From an uncultured Saprospiraceae bacterium (GTDB lineage Bacteria; Bacteroidota; Bacteroidia; Chitinophagales; Saprospiraceae), in NCBI GenBank assembly GCA_938045585.1, contig CALIAU010000006.1, forward strand, positions 147,579 through 211,578: DNA of 64,000 nt, read 5' to 3'. This document shows positions 54,419-64,000 of this stretch, piece by piece. The translations under genes were made by a program, and so were the position numbers. The notes under the pieces were generated by a model that did no database searches, was not told the origin of the DNA, and saw only the letters and a program-made list of their open reading frames with translations. Every line of letters begins with the position of its first letter. Within the stretch, counting starts at the first letter, position 1.

Positions 54419-57400
54419 ATGCACTCAGAAATCAACAAAAAATCCGCAAAAAAAGGAAGGGCCTGGTGGAAAACACTGCTGCTCGTACTTGTGCTATTGT
54501 TGATTCTGATTCCTATCATCCTCTACTTCTTAATTCAAATCCCCTCAGTACAAAATAAACTGGTCGACTACGCTGCGCAAAAGCTAAGTGAAAAGACCGA
54601 GATGGATATTCAAGTAGGCGATGTGCAGTTAGAGGTCTTTGGAACAGAGGGACTGCAGCTCAAGAATGTATCTGTCTTAGATCCTATTCATCAAGACACC
54701 ATCATTTCCCTGGGCTCCTTATCGACCTCTCTAACTCAAAATCTTCGATCGCTCTTCAATGGTGGTCTTTATACGGATGTCTTAGAGATAAAAGATGTAC
54801 ATGTTGCCAATAGAGTCTATCAGGGTGAAAAGACCTCCGCACTCCTTAAAATGTTTCAACAGCAAAATGCCTATGAAGAGGAAGATCCCGACGCCAAGCC
54901 CTTTGAGTTTGAAATAAATACGCTACTTGTAGAAAATCTCTACTACGAAGAATTGAATGAAAACAATGGCAGTAAAAATATCTATAGCATCAAGCAGGGT
55001 AAAATTTTAATTGACACCATCGACCCTGCCAATAATCATATCGTCCTAGACGAACTGATACTCGATGCGCCCGAAGTAGTGATTGATCTATTTGCCCAGG
55101 CCATAGAAAGTGAATCCGAATTAGATATCGTTTTAGAAGAAACAAAAAAGCCTTTTGAATTTAATTTTGCTGTAAAGAAGTTTAGAGTCTCTGAGGGTAT
55201 CTTCCAATACACGGATGGCAGTCAGGTTAGCGCCTTTGATTTTGATATTCCAATCTTTGATAAGAATAACTTCAAGGTGCAAAACTTGAATATCGAAATG
55301 GATGCCTTTACTGCCTCAGATTCACTGGGATATTTTGGGCAGCTAAAAAAACTAAATTTTGTGACGCAGGAAGGGAAGAGCCTAGATCATTTTGCATCGG
55401 ATCTCGCCTTCACTAAAAAAGGAATCACCTTAGACAAACTAGCCTTCAGAACAGGTAATTCCAATGTCTCAAATAAGTTATCGCTCAAGTACAGAAATTT
55501 TGATGCCTTCCTAGATTTTAATAACAAGGTTATACTTGATGGCCAATTTGAAAATGCCTACCTCGCAATAAATGAACTCGTCTACTTTATTCCGCAACTA
55601 TATGAGAGCGCCTTCTTTAAACAGAATTACAAGGAAAAGATGTATCTCGATGGGCGTATTCGTGGAAAAATAAATAACCTCAGAGGACAGGATCTTTCTA
55701 TAAACCTAGCGGACAAAATACGTCTGGAAGGAAATATAGATACGAGAGATATCACCAGCGCAGATGACATGCTGATAAATCTAAACCTGAAAAAATTGAA
55801 TACCAGCATGGGCGATTTGAAAAAGCTCATACCAGGATTCAATCCGCCAGAGAATTATGACAAACTAGGCAAACTCGATTTCTCGGGTCGCTTTGATGGT
55901 TTCCTCTATGACTTTGTTGCCTACGGGGAACTGGGTACGGATCTGGGTGCGGCCAAACTAGATATGCGTTTAGATTTTAAGGATGGGAGAGATGGGGCCA
56001 AATACTCCGGAGAATTATTCCTAAACGATTTTGATCTAAGAACCTGGAGCGATAATCCAGACTTCGACAAGGTGAGTTTGTTCACCAAGGTCTCAGAAGG
56101 AAAGGGACTGCGTACTGCCAATGCCGTGGGGGATATCGACGCGGCTGTGGAATCCTTTAGCTACAAGGGCTACACCTACAAGGATTTTAAAATGAATGGT
56201 GTCCTCAACGAGAATAAATTTAATGGAGACTTCCTGATACAAAACGATGATCTCGATCTCAACTTTAATGGTTACGTAGAAAGACAGGGGGAGAAGTTTA
56301 TAACAGATTTTACGGCCGAAATTAATGACCTCGATTTTCAAAAGATCAATCTGACTAAAGAACAGGTAGCAGTAAAGGGGAATATAAATCTACAGCTAGA
56401 AGGATCCAGTGTAAATGACTTTATTGGAAATGGAGAACTAGGAGACTTTGTACTACTCTACAAGGATAGTCTCTACGTCTTTGATACCCTCTATGTGGAT
56501 TCCGCACCAGGGAAAGAAGCCAACAGAAATGTGATCGTCTCATCGGAAGCATTTGCGCTTTCCTTAGATGGAGACTTTGATCTGCGTAAACTACCCGAAT
56601 TGGTGCAGTGGCAGATGTCTAAAAATTATCCGTATTACGCAGAACGTTTGAACATCCCAAAGCAGGTGAATTTATCACGTGAACAAGACTTTAGTTTTAA
56701 ATTCAATATTAAAGATTCACGCAATTATCTCAACCTGCTCGGACTGCCCAATACCTCCGTGAAGAACATGCTGGCCTTTGGTTCCATCGACTCAGGCAAT
56801 GAATTTATTGAAATGGAATCTGTCTTTGGCTCTATTCAAACCAAGGACAATGCCGTAAACGGAGTAAGCTTCGATGTCTTAAACAGAGGCTCCGAAAATA
56901 AACTACACCTAACATTAGATTCCTTATACGCAGGAAAGAAACTCTTTGATCCCATCGATATAGAAATGCAAATGGAAGGGGACATCATGCAGTTTTCTTT
57001 GGATACAGAAAACCTAGGTGATTCATTGGACCTCGTGCATATCACGGGCGAACTCGCACCGCACGAAGATGGGATGCAATTAAAATTCAACAATGAGGAG
57101 TGGCGCATGTTTAGTGCCGATTGGGATTTCGAAAAAGGGAACCAGATAATCATAGGTAAAAATTTTATTGAAATCGAAGACTTTATCCTGACAGATGGAG
57201 ATCGACGTATCGTGCTGGAAGATTATAAAAACACTGGCCTAATTGGATACATCGAAAATTTTGATTTCAAAATGATCGATGGCATTATCGATTGGGATAA
57301 GGTCTCGTTCACGGGAGTGGGAGATGTTATCGTCCATGTCTATGATATTTTCACAGAACCGAAGGGTAAACTAAATATGAAGGTGCCTAACTTCTATCTG

Positions 57401-59278
57401 GATGACCAGAACTATGGTAACCTTTCCATCGAAGCTTTTAATAAGGACACAATAGTAAATGCCACCATTGATATACAGAATGAGAACCACATTATTAAGG
57501 CAACAGGTAACTATGACATTACTAAAAAAGAAGTGGACGCTGTCGTAAGAGGCAAAGGTTTCCAATTGGACTTTTTCGAATTTATAATTGAAGATGGTAT
57601 CTCAGAAACCCAGGGCTATGCGGATGTGGATGTGGATGTCTTTGGACCTATCGATGATCTAAAACTGAGTGGTGAAGGTGTCGTGCATGATGGAGGTGTA
57701 CGGATAGATTATTTGGGTAACTTCATTCGCTTTAACAATCAGACGATTGGTATTACAGAAAAGTTTATTGATCTCACGGGTGTACAGATCATGGACACCC
57801 AGGGCAACACAGGGATATTTACAGGAGGAATGACGCATGACTTATTGGAGGACTTCAGATTATCTCTCAATGCCTACTCCAGAAATTTCATTGGACTCAA
57901 CACAACTAAAAAAGATAACCCGCTCTACTATGGCTTAGGGATCGGAGAAATCAATGTCGATTTCAAAGGAGGCTTTAGTGTGACGGATATTACAGTAGAT
58001 GCAATTTCAGGACCGGGTACCGTTATCAATGTGCCCATTGAAGAATACCACGAGGGCTACCAAGAGTCATTTTTCACCTTTGTGAATAAGAAGGATCTAC
58101 TGCGTGCCACAGATGATGAAACATACGATGATGAGGACGAATTTAAAATAGAGGGAGTCGATATTGAAATGAATATTACGGTGACAGAGGATGCAGAAGT
58201 AAATATTATTTTCAATGAAAATCTAAATGATATTATCCAAAGTAAGGGAGAAGGAAACGTACGCGTAAATATCAAACGGAATGGTGACTTCGATGCCTTT
58301 GGTGAATATGAAATCCTAGAAGGAGAGTACCTCTTTACTAGTCTCGGTATTGTAGCAAAACCATTTACTGTAAAGCGGGGTGGACGTATCCAATGGACCG
58401 GGGATCCCTATGATGCGACCCTGGATATAGATGCAAGTTATACAGATCTAAGCACACCTCTAACAGTTTTCTTATCGGAGTTTTTAGATCAAGCATCGCC
58501 AGCAGTACAAACGGAGGCAAGGAAAAAGACGGATGTAGATTTGAGTATGCACATCGGAGGAACCCTATACGAACCAGAAGTCTCCTTTGATTTTGATTTC
58601 CCTGAACTGACAGGAGAAACACGTGCCTATGCAGAAAGTAAATTGAACGCACTCAGACAAAATGAATCGGAGATTAATAATCAGGTGGTGGCTCTTATTG
58701 TACTGAATACCTTCCTGCCCACGAATACAAGTATCAGTGGAACGGGCTATACCTCAGACGAGATATTTTCATCAAGTTATAATACACTCTCCGAATTTGT
58801 GTCCAACCAATTATCCTTTATCGTGAATGATGGACTAGAAGCACTCTTAGCTGAAAATGGTTTTGTTTCTGGTGTGGATTTTAACATGGGCTTTTCTAAA
58901 AATGCAGGAGTCTTTGGGCTAACTGGAAATAACGAATTAGCGCCTGATGAAATTGGACTGAATCCTACACTTCGTTTCTTAGATGATAAATGGGAATTAG
59001 ATTTAGATGGCTCCTATGTGCGTAGATCCTCCTTTGATCAATTGAATAACTATTTCATTGGTGATTTCTCCATAGGGTATTTCCTTACAGATGATAAACG
59101 ACTCAAACTACGTGCCTATGGGAAGTATGATGTGGATGAGATTCAGGCAGGAAACGGGAGAGAACAGAAATATGGTGTTGGTATTTCATACCGAAAAGAG
59201 TTTGGTGCTCTGGTAGAAAGACGAAGAACTCTGCTTCAGATCTTAAAAGATCAGCAGGCAAGCAAAAAAAGTAAGTAA
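54419..59278 (+). CDS. TamB/AsmA-like translocation and assembly module protein (DUF490)
   Basis: 1619 residues. One N-terminal membrane helix (about 19-41, LLLVLVLLLILIPIILYFLI) anchors a long beta-rich periplasmic chain with the AsmA-like start SVQNKLVDYAAQKLSEKTEM. The C-terminal ~450 residues are the TamB/DUF490 domain (FGEYEILEGEYLFTSLG, FDFPELTGETRAYAES, VVALIVLNTFLP, VDFNMGFSKNAG, LDGSYVRRS). Such proteins span the periplasm as a hydrophobic groove and are implicated in outer-membrane protein assembly and lipid transport. Length is typical for Bacteroidota members. Monocistronic, with its own -7 box. Confidence 0.93.
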   Translation: MHSEINKKSAKKGRAWWKTLLLVLVLLLILIPIILYFLIQIPSVQNKLVDYAAQKLSEKTEMDIQVGDVQLEVFGTEGLQLKNVSVLDPIHQDTIISLGSLSTSLTQNLRSLFNGGLYTDVLEIKDVHVANRVYQGEKTSALLKMFQQQNAYEEEDPDAKPFEFEINTLLVENLYYEELNENNGSKNIYSIKQGKILIDTIDPANNHIVLDELILDAPEVVIDLFAQAIESESELDIVLEETKKPFEFNFAVKKFRVSEGIFQYTDGSQVSAFDFDIPIFDKNNFKVQNLNIEMDAFTASDSLGYFGQLKKLNFVTQEGKSLDHFASDLAFTKKGITLDKLAFRTGNSNVSNKLSLKYRNFDAFLDFNNKVILDGQFENAYLAINELVYFIPQLYESAFFKQNYKEKMYLDGRIRGKINNLRGQDLSINLADKIRLEGNIDTRDITSADDMLINLNLKKLNTSMGDLKKLIPGFNPPENYDKLGKLDFSGRFDGFLYDFVAYGELGTDLGAAKLDMRLDFKDGRDGAKYSGELFLNDFDLRTWSDNPDFDKVSLFTKVSEGKGLRTANAVGDIDAAVESFSYKGYTYKDFKMNGVLNENKFNGDFLIQNDDLDLNFNGYVERQGEKFITDFTAEINDLDFQKINLTKEQVAVKGNINLQLEGSSVNDFIGNGELGDFVLLYKDSLYVFDTLYVDSAPGKEANRNVIVSSEAFALSLDGDFDLRKLPELVQWQMSKNYPYYAERLNIPKQVNLSREQDFSFKFNIKDSRNYLNLLGLPNTSVKNMLAFGSIDSGNEFIEMESVFGSIQTKDNAVNGVSFDVLNRGSENKLHLTLDSLYAGKKLFDPIDIEMQMEGDIMQFSLDTENLGDSLDLVHITGELAPHEDGMQLKFNNEEWRMFSADWDFEKGNQIIIGKNFIEIEDFILTDGDRRIVLEDYKNTGLIGYIENFDFKMIDGIIDWDKVSFTGVGDVIVHVYDIFTEPKGKLNMKVPNFYLDDQNYGNLSIEAFNKDTIVNATIDIQNENHIIKATGNYDITKKEVDAVVRGKGFQLDFFEFIIEDGISETQGYADVDVDVFGPIDDLKLSGEGVVHDGGVRIDYLGNFIRFNNQTIGITEKFIDLTGVQIMDTQGNTGIFTGGMTHDLLEDFRLSLNAYSRNFIGLNTTKKDNPLYYGLGIGEINVDFKGGFSVTDITVDAISGPGTVINVPIEEYHEGYQESFFTFVNKKDLLRATDDETYDDEDEFKIEGVDIEMNITVTEDAEVNIIFNENLNDIIQSKGEGNVRVNIKRNGDFDAFGEYEILEGEYLFTSLGIVAKPFTVKRGGRIQWTGDPYDATLDIDASYTDLSTPLTVFLSEFLDQASPAVQTEARKKTDVDLSMHIGGTLYEPEVSFDFDFPELTGETRAYAESKLNALRQNESEINNQVVALIVLNTFLPTNTSISGTGYTSDEIFSSSYNTLSEFVSNQLSFIVNDGLEALLAENGFVSGVDFNMGFSKNAGVFGLTGNNELAPDEIGLNPTLRFLDDKWELDLDGSYVRRSSFDQLNNYFIGDFSIGYFLTDDKRLKLRAYGKYDVDEIQAGNGREQKYGVGISYRKEFGALVERRRTLLQILKDQQASKKSK

Positions 59279-59357
59279 GACTTCATTGCTTTAATAGCTG
59301 CATTTAACGTAGGGAATCTGCTAGCATTTGTTATATTGTTACTAGATTCTTAAAGCT

Positions 59358-61637
59358 ATGCGAACGATCATTTTCTTGTGGGTTTTGTGCCTTTTTGCCT
59401 GTCAAAATTCGTCTTCAGATACCCAGCATTCCCTGCACATTATACCTAAGCCACATACAGTAGAGCTAGCAAAAGGAAACTATGCAATAGGGCAACAAAG
59501 CAGCTTTCAATATTCCCCTGAACTCGAAAATGAAGCAAACTATCTAAGAGCCGCAACAGGCTTTCCAATCCATGCGGGAGATGAAAAGGCAGATATTCAA
59601 TTAATACTGGATGAAACATATAATAGCGATTCTTCAGAAGGCTATTCTCTAAGCGTCAATGCAGAGGGTGTTCAAATAAAAGCAGCAGATAAGAAAGGTG
59701 TCTTTTATGGGATACAATCCTTCATGCAATTATTACCCCCAGAAGTCTTCAAAACAAAACAGTTATCCACAACAGTCGATCTATCATTTCTAAGTATAGA
59801 AGACAAACCCAGATTTTCATATCGAGGGATGCACCTAGATGTGTGTAGACATTTTTTTCCACCTAGCGATATCAAAAAATATATCGATCTACTCGCTCTG
59901 CACAAAATGAATACCTTCCATTGGCACCTGACGGAGGATCAGGGCTGGCGTATAGAAATTAAAAAATACCCTAAGCTCCAAGAGATTGCTGCCTTTAGAA
60001 AAGAAACACTCGTAGGACATTATAATGATCAACCCCAGCAATATGATGGTAAACGTTATGGTGGCTTTTACTCACAGGAAGAGATACGCGAAATTGTACA
60101 ATATGCGCAGGAGAGACACATTACAATTATTCCAGAAATAGAAATGCCAGGCCATGCCCAAGCGGCACTTGCTGCCTATCCCGAATTCGCATGTACTTCG
60201 GGTCCCTTTGATGTATTGACAAAGTGGGGCGTGTCCAATGAGGTCTACTGTCCCAAGGAAGAAACATTCACCTTTCTTGAAAACGTTTTGCTAGAAGTTA
60301 TGGAGCTGTTTCCATCCGAGTATATTCACATCGGCGGTGACGAATGTCCCAAACTGCGTTGGAAAGAAAGTGCCTTTTGCCAAAATCTCATCAAGGAAAA
60401 AAACCTCAAAGATGAACAGGGTCTACAAAGTTATTTCATCGGACGGATAGAGAAGTTCTTAAATGCACATGGCAGAAATATTATCGGCTGGGATGAAATA
60501 TTAGAGGGAGGTCTTGCACCCAATGCAACAGTGATGTCGTGGCGTGGTGTTGCAGGTGGGCTAGAGGCGGCAAAACAAAAGCATAAGGTTATTATGACTC
60601 CTAACTCGCACTGTTATCTTGATTATTATCAGTCGGATCATGCAGACGAACCCCTAGCAATAGGTGGCTTTCTTCCTTTGAAAAAAGTCTATTCCTACGA
60701 ACCTATAGATGCAGAACTCACAGCGGAACAAGCGAAGTATATTTTAGGAGTCCAAGGGAATGTTTGGACGGAGTATATACCAGATTTTAAAAAAGTAGAA
60801 TACATGGCCTTTCCACGGGCAAGTGCTATAGCTGAAGTAGGCTGGTCAGTCAAAGAAAAAGACTACGCTGATTTTTTACTGCGCCTTGAGCAACACAGAA
60901 AACGCTTAGCTGCGATGGATGTAAATTTTGCTGATCACAGTTCGGATGTTATAGCCACATCCTTTCAAGACAACGGATTAAAAATAGCCTTGACCAACGA
61001 AACATCTTCCAATCAAATTCGATACACACTGGACGGAACTCAGCCCAGTGCAAATTCAGAAATCTATACGGCACCTATAAAAATTAAAGAAAGTGTAGAG
61101 TTGGTAGCAAAGAGTTTTGATGCAGGCAAAGTAAAGGGTAGAGAGGCAAGAATGGATGTACAATATAACAAGGCGACCGGCAAACAAATACAACTTACCC
61201 ATGCACCCGCTGAACGCTACAGCCAGGGAGGCATAGCATCTATACTAAATGGCATTACAGGTAGCGATGAACGCTATGGTGACATGGAATGGTTGGGCTT
61301 TAGTGGAAAAGACTTTGAAGCTATTATTGATCTAGGGCAGAGTACAGAAATAAACGAAATTAAAATGCGCTTTTTTAAGGCAGAGGGCCAATGGATTTAT
61401 CTACCAACAGCTCTGCGTGTTTCTCTGTCGGATCACAATAGAGACTATATTGAAATCATGGACGCACGCGTCTTAGATACAGACAAAAAAGTGAAGATAA
61501 ATACGATACGGTTTTCTTCACCCAAGTATGGTAGATATTTGAAAATAGAAGTACCAAATTATGGAATCATTCCAGAGGGCAAACAGGGGGGAGGACATCC
61601 TGCTTGGTTGTTTGTGGATGAGATCATCATTAATTAA
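59358..61637 (+). CDS. GH20 beta-N-acetylhexosaminidase lipoprotein
   Basis: 759 residues with lipobox LFAC (Cys15). A GH20b N-terminal domain (~25-140) precedes the TIM barrel, with FSYRGMHLDVCRHFFP, NTFHWHLTEDQGWRIEI, EIEMPGHAQAAL and the catalytic pair Asp328-Glu329 in HIGGDE. After the barrel come a chitobiase-type C-terminal segment (IRYTLDGTQPSANSEIY) and a final discoidin-like beta domain. It removes terminal GlcNAc or GalNAc from chito-oligosaccharides or glycans at the cell surface or in the periplasm. The symporter gene starts 9 nt later, pointing to uptake of the released sugar. Confidence 0.95.
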   Translation: MRTIIFLWVLCLFACQNSSSDTQHSLHIIPKPHTVELAKGNYAIGQQSSFQYSPELENEANYLRAATGFPIHAGDEKADIQLILDETYNSDSSEGYSLSVNAEGVQIKAADKKGVFYGIQSFMQLLPPEVFKTKQLSTTVDLSFLSIEDKPRFSYRGMHLDVCRHFFPPSDIKKYIDLLALHKMNTFHWHLTEDQGWRIEIKKYPKLQEIAAFRKETLVGHYNDQPQQYDGKRYGGFYSQEEIREIVQYAQERHITIIPEIEMPGHAQAALAAYPEFACTSGPFDVLTKWGVSNEVYCPKEETFTFLENVLLEVMELFPSEYIHIGGDECPKLRWKESAFCQNLIKEKNLKDEQGLQSYFIGRIEKFLNAHGRNIIGWDEILEGGLAPNATVMSWRGVAGGLEAAKQKHKVIMTPNSHCYLDYYQSDHADEPLAIGGFLPLKKVYSYEPIDAELTAEQAKYILGVQGNVWTEYIPDFKKVEYMAFPRASAIAEVGWSVKEKDYADFLLRLEQHRKRLAAMDVNFADHSSDVIATSFQDNGLKIALTNETSSNQIRYTLDGTQPSANSEIYTAPIKIKESVELVAKSFDAGKVKGREARMDVQYNKATGKQIQLTHAPAERYSQGGIASILNGITGSDERYGDMEWLGFSGKDFEAIIDLGQSTEINEIKMRFFKAEGQWIYLPTALRVSLSDHNRDYIEIMDARVLDTDKKVKINTIRFSSPKYGRYLKIEVPNYGIIPEGKQGGGHPAWLFVDEIIIN

Positions 61638-61646
61638 AAAGAACAC

Positions 61647-63407
61647 ATGAATTTACAGAGTTTAGATTGGATTATCATTGCTGGCTTTTTTGCAGTCACT
61701 CTTTTAATTGGAATTTGGTCTTCCAAACAAGCAGGGAAGAGTGCCAAAGACTTTTTCCTTTCTGGACGTAATATGCCCTGGTGGCTCCTTGGTGTGTCTA
61801 TGGTCGCTACTACCTTTTCAGCCGACACACCCAATCTCGTTACAGATATCATCCGTAAAAACGGCGTTGCTGGTAACTGGGTATGGTGGGCCTTTTTACT
61901 AACTGGAATGACAACCGTTTTTATCTATGCGAAACTCTGGAGACGATCAGGAATACTGACAGATCTAGAATTCTACGAACTACGCTACAGTGGAAAAGAA
62001 GCTGCCTTTTTACGTGGCTTTAGAGCCATCTATCTGGGTGTATTTTTTAATGTGATGATCATGGCAACGGTCATGTTAGCGGGTATAAAAATTGCAGGTG
62101 TGATGTTGGGAATATCTCCTGTGCAAACAGTTTTACTCGTGTCTATAGTAACAGTGGTTTATTCCTCCCTAGGTGGGCTGCGTGGTGTTATGCTCACAGA
62201 TTTTTTCCAGTTCTTTTTAAGTATGATTGCGATGATCGTAGGAGCAGTCTATGTCATCAGACTACCAGAAGTAGGTGGTTTAGATAATCTACTTACACAC
62301 CCCAATGTGGTTGGAAAAATCGATATGTTCCCAGATTTCACAGATATGAACATCTCAGTTCCCTTATTCTTTATCCCTATTGCAGTCCAGTGGTGGAGTG
62401 CCTGGTATCCAGGCGCAGAACCAGGAGGTGGTGGCTATGTAGCACAGCGTATGCTCTCAGCCAAAGAAGAAAAAGATGCTGTACGTGCAACACTCTTATT
62501 TAATCTTGCACATTATGCCCTCAGACCCTGGCCATGGATTTTAATCGCCTTAGCATCCCTAGTTGTTTTTCCAAATCTAGATTCCATTGCAGCCAGTTTC
62601 CCCCATATCGACAAAAGTATAATCAACGATGATCTTGCCTTTCCTGCCATGTTATCTCTACTACCCAGCGGTTTGCTCGGCCTTATAATTGCAGCCCTGA
62701 CAGCAGCTCTGATGAGTACAATCAGTACACATTTAAATTGGGGAGCAAGTTACATCGTGAATGACTTTTATGTTCGCTTTATACATTCTGATGCCACCGA
62801 CAAACAGCAGGTTGCCATAGGAAGAATCGCCACACTCATCCTTATGATACTTGCCGCCATTTTCTCTCTCGGCCTCAGCAGCGCCCTAGGTGCCTTTGAA
62901 ATTTTATTACAAATAGGAGCGGGGACAGGTCTACTTTTCTTACTACGCTGGTTTTGGTGGCGCATTAATGCCTACTCAGAAATCGTTGCCATGATTGTCA
63001 GTTTTGCCCTTGCGATTTATTTTGAAATGATCTACTCAGGCACACTCCAGTCCTGGCAGAAAATGTGTATTGCAGTACTGATTACCACCATCTGCTGGAT
63101 AGCCGCAACTTTCTTAACGCGCCCCACAGACATGCATACACTCCGCACATTTTATCAAAAAATACGACCACACAAAAGTGGCTGGTCACCCATACTCGCT
63201 GCACTCAAAAACGATGGAGTAGAGCTCCCCATACAACGCGATCAGAAATTCACCTCAGAATTACTCATGCTATTTCTAGGCTGCGTCATGATCTATTGTC
63301 TGCTCTTTGGCGTCGGCTATGTCATCTACGGAAACACCATGTTAGGTACCCTCTGCGTCCTCATAAGTTTCCTCAGTGGCTTCTCCCTAACAAGATTATG
63401 GCGATAG
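61647..63407 (+). CDS. Sodium:solute symporter (SSS family)
   Basis: 586 residues with about 13 membrane helices. SSS features: the N-terminal DFFLSGRNMPWWLLGVSM with ATTFSADTP, the central VYSSLGGLRGVMLTDFFQF and the later ALTAALMSTISTHLNWGASY, matching the sodium-site helices. It should co-import Na+ and a sugar or similar solute. Nine nucleotides downstream of the GH20 gene, so N-acetylglucosamine or a chitobiose-like sugar is the likely cargo (inference). A second methionine start is not needed. Confidence 0.92.
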   Translation: MNLQSLDWIIIAGFFAVTLLIGIWSSKQAGKSAKDFFLSGRNMPWWLLGVSMVATTFSADTPNLVTDIIRKNGVAGNWVWWAFLLTGMTTVFIYAKLWRRSGILTDLEFYELRYSGKEAAFLRGFRAIYLGVFFNVMIMATVMLAGIKIAGVMLGISPVQTVLLVSIVTVVYSSLGGLRGVMLTDFFQFFLSMIAMIVGAVYVIRLPEVGGLDNLLTHPNVVGKIDMFPDFTDMNISVPLFFIPIAVQWWSAWYPGAEPGGGGYVAQRMLSAKEEKDAVRATLLFNLAHYALRPWPWILIALASLVVFPNLDSIAASFPHIDKSIINDDLAFPAMLSLLPSGLLGLIIAALTAALMSTISTHLNWGASYIVNDFYVRFIHSDATDKQQVAIGRIATLILMILAAIFSLGLSSALGAFEILLQIGAGTGLLFLLRWFWWRINAYSEIVAMIVSFALAIYFEMIYSGTLQSWQKMCIAVLITTICWIAATFLTRPTDMHTLRTFYQKIRPHKSGWSPILAALKNDGVELPIQRDQKFTSELLMLFLGCVMIYCLLFGVGYVIYGNTMLGTLCVLISFLSGFSLTRLWR

Positions 63408-63870
63408 TTATCATTGACATTGCTAAAGGAGTAATAAGAACTATGAATAGCTGATTTTGGGCGTGCCCCATATCTTTCAGATATAGGTCGTTCCCTTCCA
63501 GGCGCGCTGTTCGCTTGGTCCATACGGACTAAAACCTTTCAGGCAACTCACGCAGCCCCGCTCTCTCTTATTCTCATCCCTATTCGTAGTTTGAACTACG
63601 ATCCTAATACAAGCTCCGAACAAGCCGCTCTCTTCCGTCCTGCCTGCTTGCGCACGCAGGCAAGCCGTTTGGTGCGTTGAGTCCGCTTCGTCCATTCGTC
63701 CTTCCCCTCGAACACGCCGCTCTCTTCCGTCCTGCCTGCTTGCGCACGCAGGCAAGCTGTTAGTCTGTTCGTCTATTAGTCCGTTGGTCCTTCCTCCGAA
63801 CACGCCGCTCTCTTCTATCCGTTCAGTCCGCTTAGTCCGCTTAGTCCAATCTTCCTCCTCTGCACTCCCA
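63408..63870. repeat. Gene-free block of dispersed repeats before a transposase
   Basis: Contains CGAACAAGCCGC or CGAACACGCCGC boxes at about 63617, 63709 and 63798. Two nearly identical GCCTGC/GCAGGC hairpins (63638-63664 and 63732-63758) follow two of the boxes, and GTCCGTTNN/GTCCGCTTA units continue to about 63848. The unit box-TCTTCCGTCC-hairpin occurs twice in tandem about 93 bp apart. No credible gene. Confidence 0.75.
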
Positions 63871-64000
63871 TGGTATAGGTTGACGTCAGAATAGTGGAAA
63901 ACTTTCTTTAAATTTAATAATATGACAGTAGAAGAAAGGCGTCGCCGAAGATTTAGCGAATCGTTCCGTAAAGAGCAGGTCTGCTTAATCGAATCGGGAG
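63871..64000 (+). mobile_element. Probable insertion sequence, left end (partial)
   Basis: The sequence character changes at about 63871 (TGGTATAGGTTGACGTCAGA) after the repeat block, and a transposase-like frame starts 50 nt later. The exact end and inverted repeat cannot be set because the right end lies outside the window. Confidence 0.4.
63922..64000 (+). CDS. Transposase OrfA-like protein, N-terminus only (partial)
   Basis: 26 codons are visible, starting MTVEERRRRRFSESFRKEQV and continuing CLIESG. This basic start followed by FSESFRKEQVCLIESG resembles the N-terminal helix-turn-helix of IS3-type OrfA proteins of Bacteroidota, which bind the element's ends. The frame is open to the window edge. 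The call rests on a short stretch, so the IS family is tentative. Confidence 0.5.
   Translation, partial: MTVEERRRRRFSESFRKEQVCLIESG

Noticed and set aside
63477..63803. 108-codon open frame on the minus strand
   Set aside because: It reads through the same repeats; similar frames occur wherever these repeats lie. Unlike the linker at 19.1-19.3 kb it is not joined to recognisable domains.

Overview
The window looks like a chromosomal segment of a Bacteroidota bacterium, probably a marine or brackish relative of the Saprospiria (the class is a guess). The phylum call rests on several signs: a giant secreted protein ending in a gliding-motility-type type IX secretion C-terminal domain; several -7 boxes of the Bacteroidota form TAnnTTTG; many lipoproteins with short lipoboxes; an ECF-sigma operon encoding a membrane-anchored beta-barrel protein; and an M23 peptidase of the GPHVCFRF type. 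No rRNA or tRNA gene and no CRISPR array was seen.

Left part (1-9.5 kb): a truncated thioredoxin-domain lipoprotein reads leftward. Rightward follow a YkuK-like protein, a pair of M16 peptidases (one active, one inactive lipoprotein), a clear terminator, an M28 peptidase, and a tandem PL7 alginate-lyase lipoprotein whose first domain is split by a frameshift. 9.5-22.3 kb: a 2665-residue repeat-rich T9SS substrate, then a leftward operon of a lipoprotein, an ECF sigma factor and a protein with a cytoplasmic segment, one membrane helix, a linker and a beta-barrel. This operon is bracketed by intergenic repeats, and material of the same type lies inside the last gene. 22.3-26.1 kb: leftward housekeeping genes (S4 protein, rlmH, rhomboid, sugar kinase, pfkA) and a small lipoprotein with a duplicated Cys-rich module.

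26.1-41 kb is an accessory island, AT-rich to the eye. It opens with more than 1 kb of non-coding repeats, including a 201-bp tandem array. It then carries a YbjN/chaperone-like secreted protein, a DUF4932-like secreted protein, a PD-(D/E)XK nuclease, a TM0106-type RecB-like nuclease, a Gabija pair (gajA-gajB), a compact three-gene operon (GIY-YIG protein, DUF3883-like nuclease, unknown protein), and a HaeIII-type restriction-modification pair between two near-identical 22-bp direct repeats. Two genes are followed directly by long attC-like hairpins.

41-63.4 kb returns to core functions. A leftward operon (SWIM-domain protein, beta-phosphoglucomutase, GH65 maltose phosphorylase, GH13 lipoprotein, SLC45-type transporter) would hydrolyse malto-oligosaccharides, import maltose, phosphorolyse it and make glucose-6-phosphate, which pfkA could then feed into glycolysis. 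Rightward follow a SixA phosphatase with a small lipoprotein and a PhoB/PhoR-like two-component system. After them come an M23 peptidase (leftward), folP, a TamB-like giant, a GH20 hexosaminidase and a sodium:solute symporter. The window ends in another repeat block and the first codons of a probable transposase.

A striking feature is a family of dispersed GC-rich intergenic elements: GCCTGC/GCAGGC hairpins, CGAACACGCCGCTCTC boxes, runs of GTCCGTTNN, TAGACGCTAGA strings and CAAGGGGTCATGACCCCTTG palindromes. They cluster at gene 3' ends and in one case appear to have become coding sequence.
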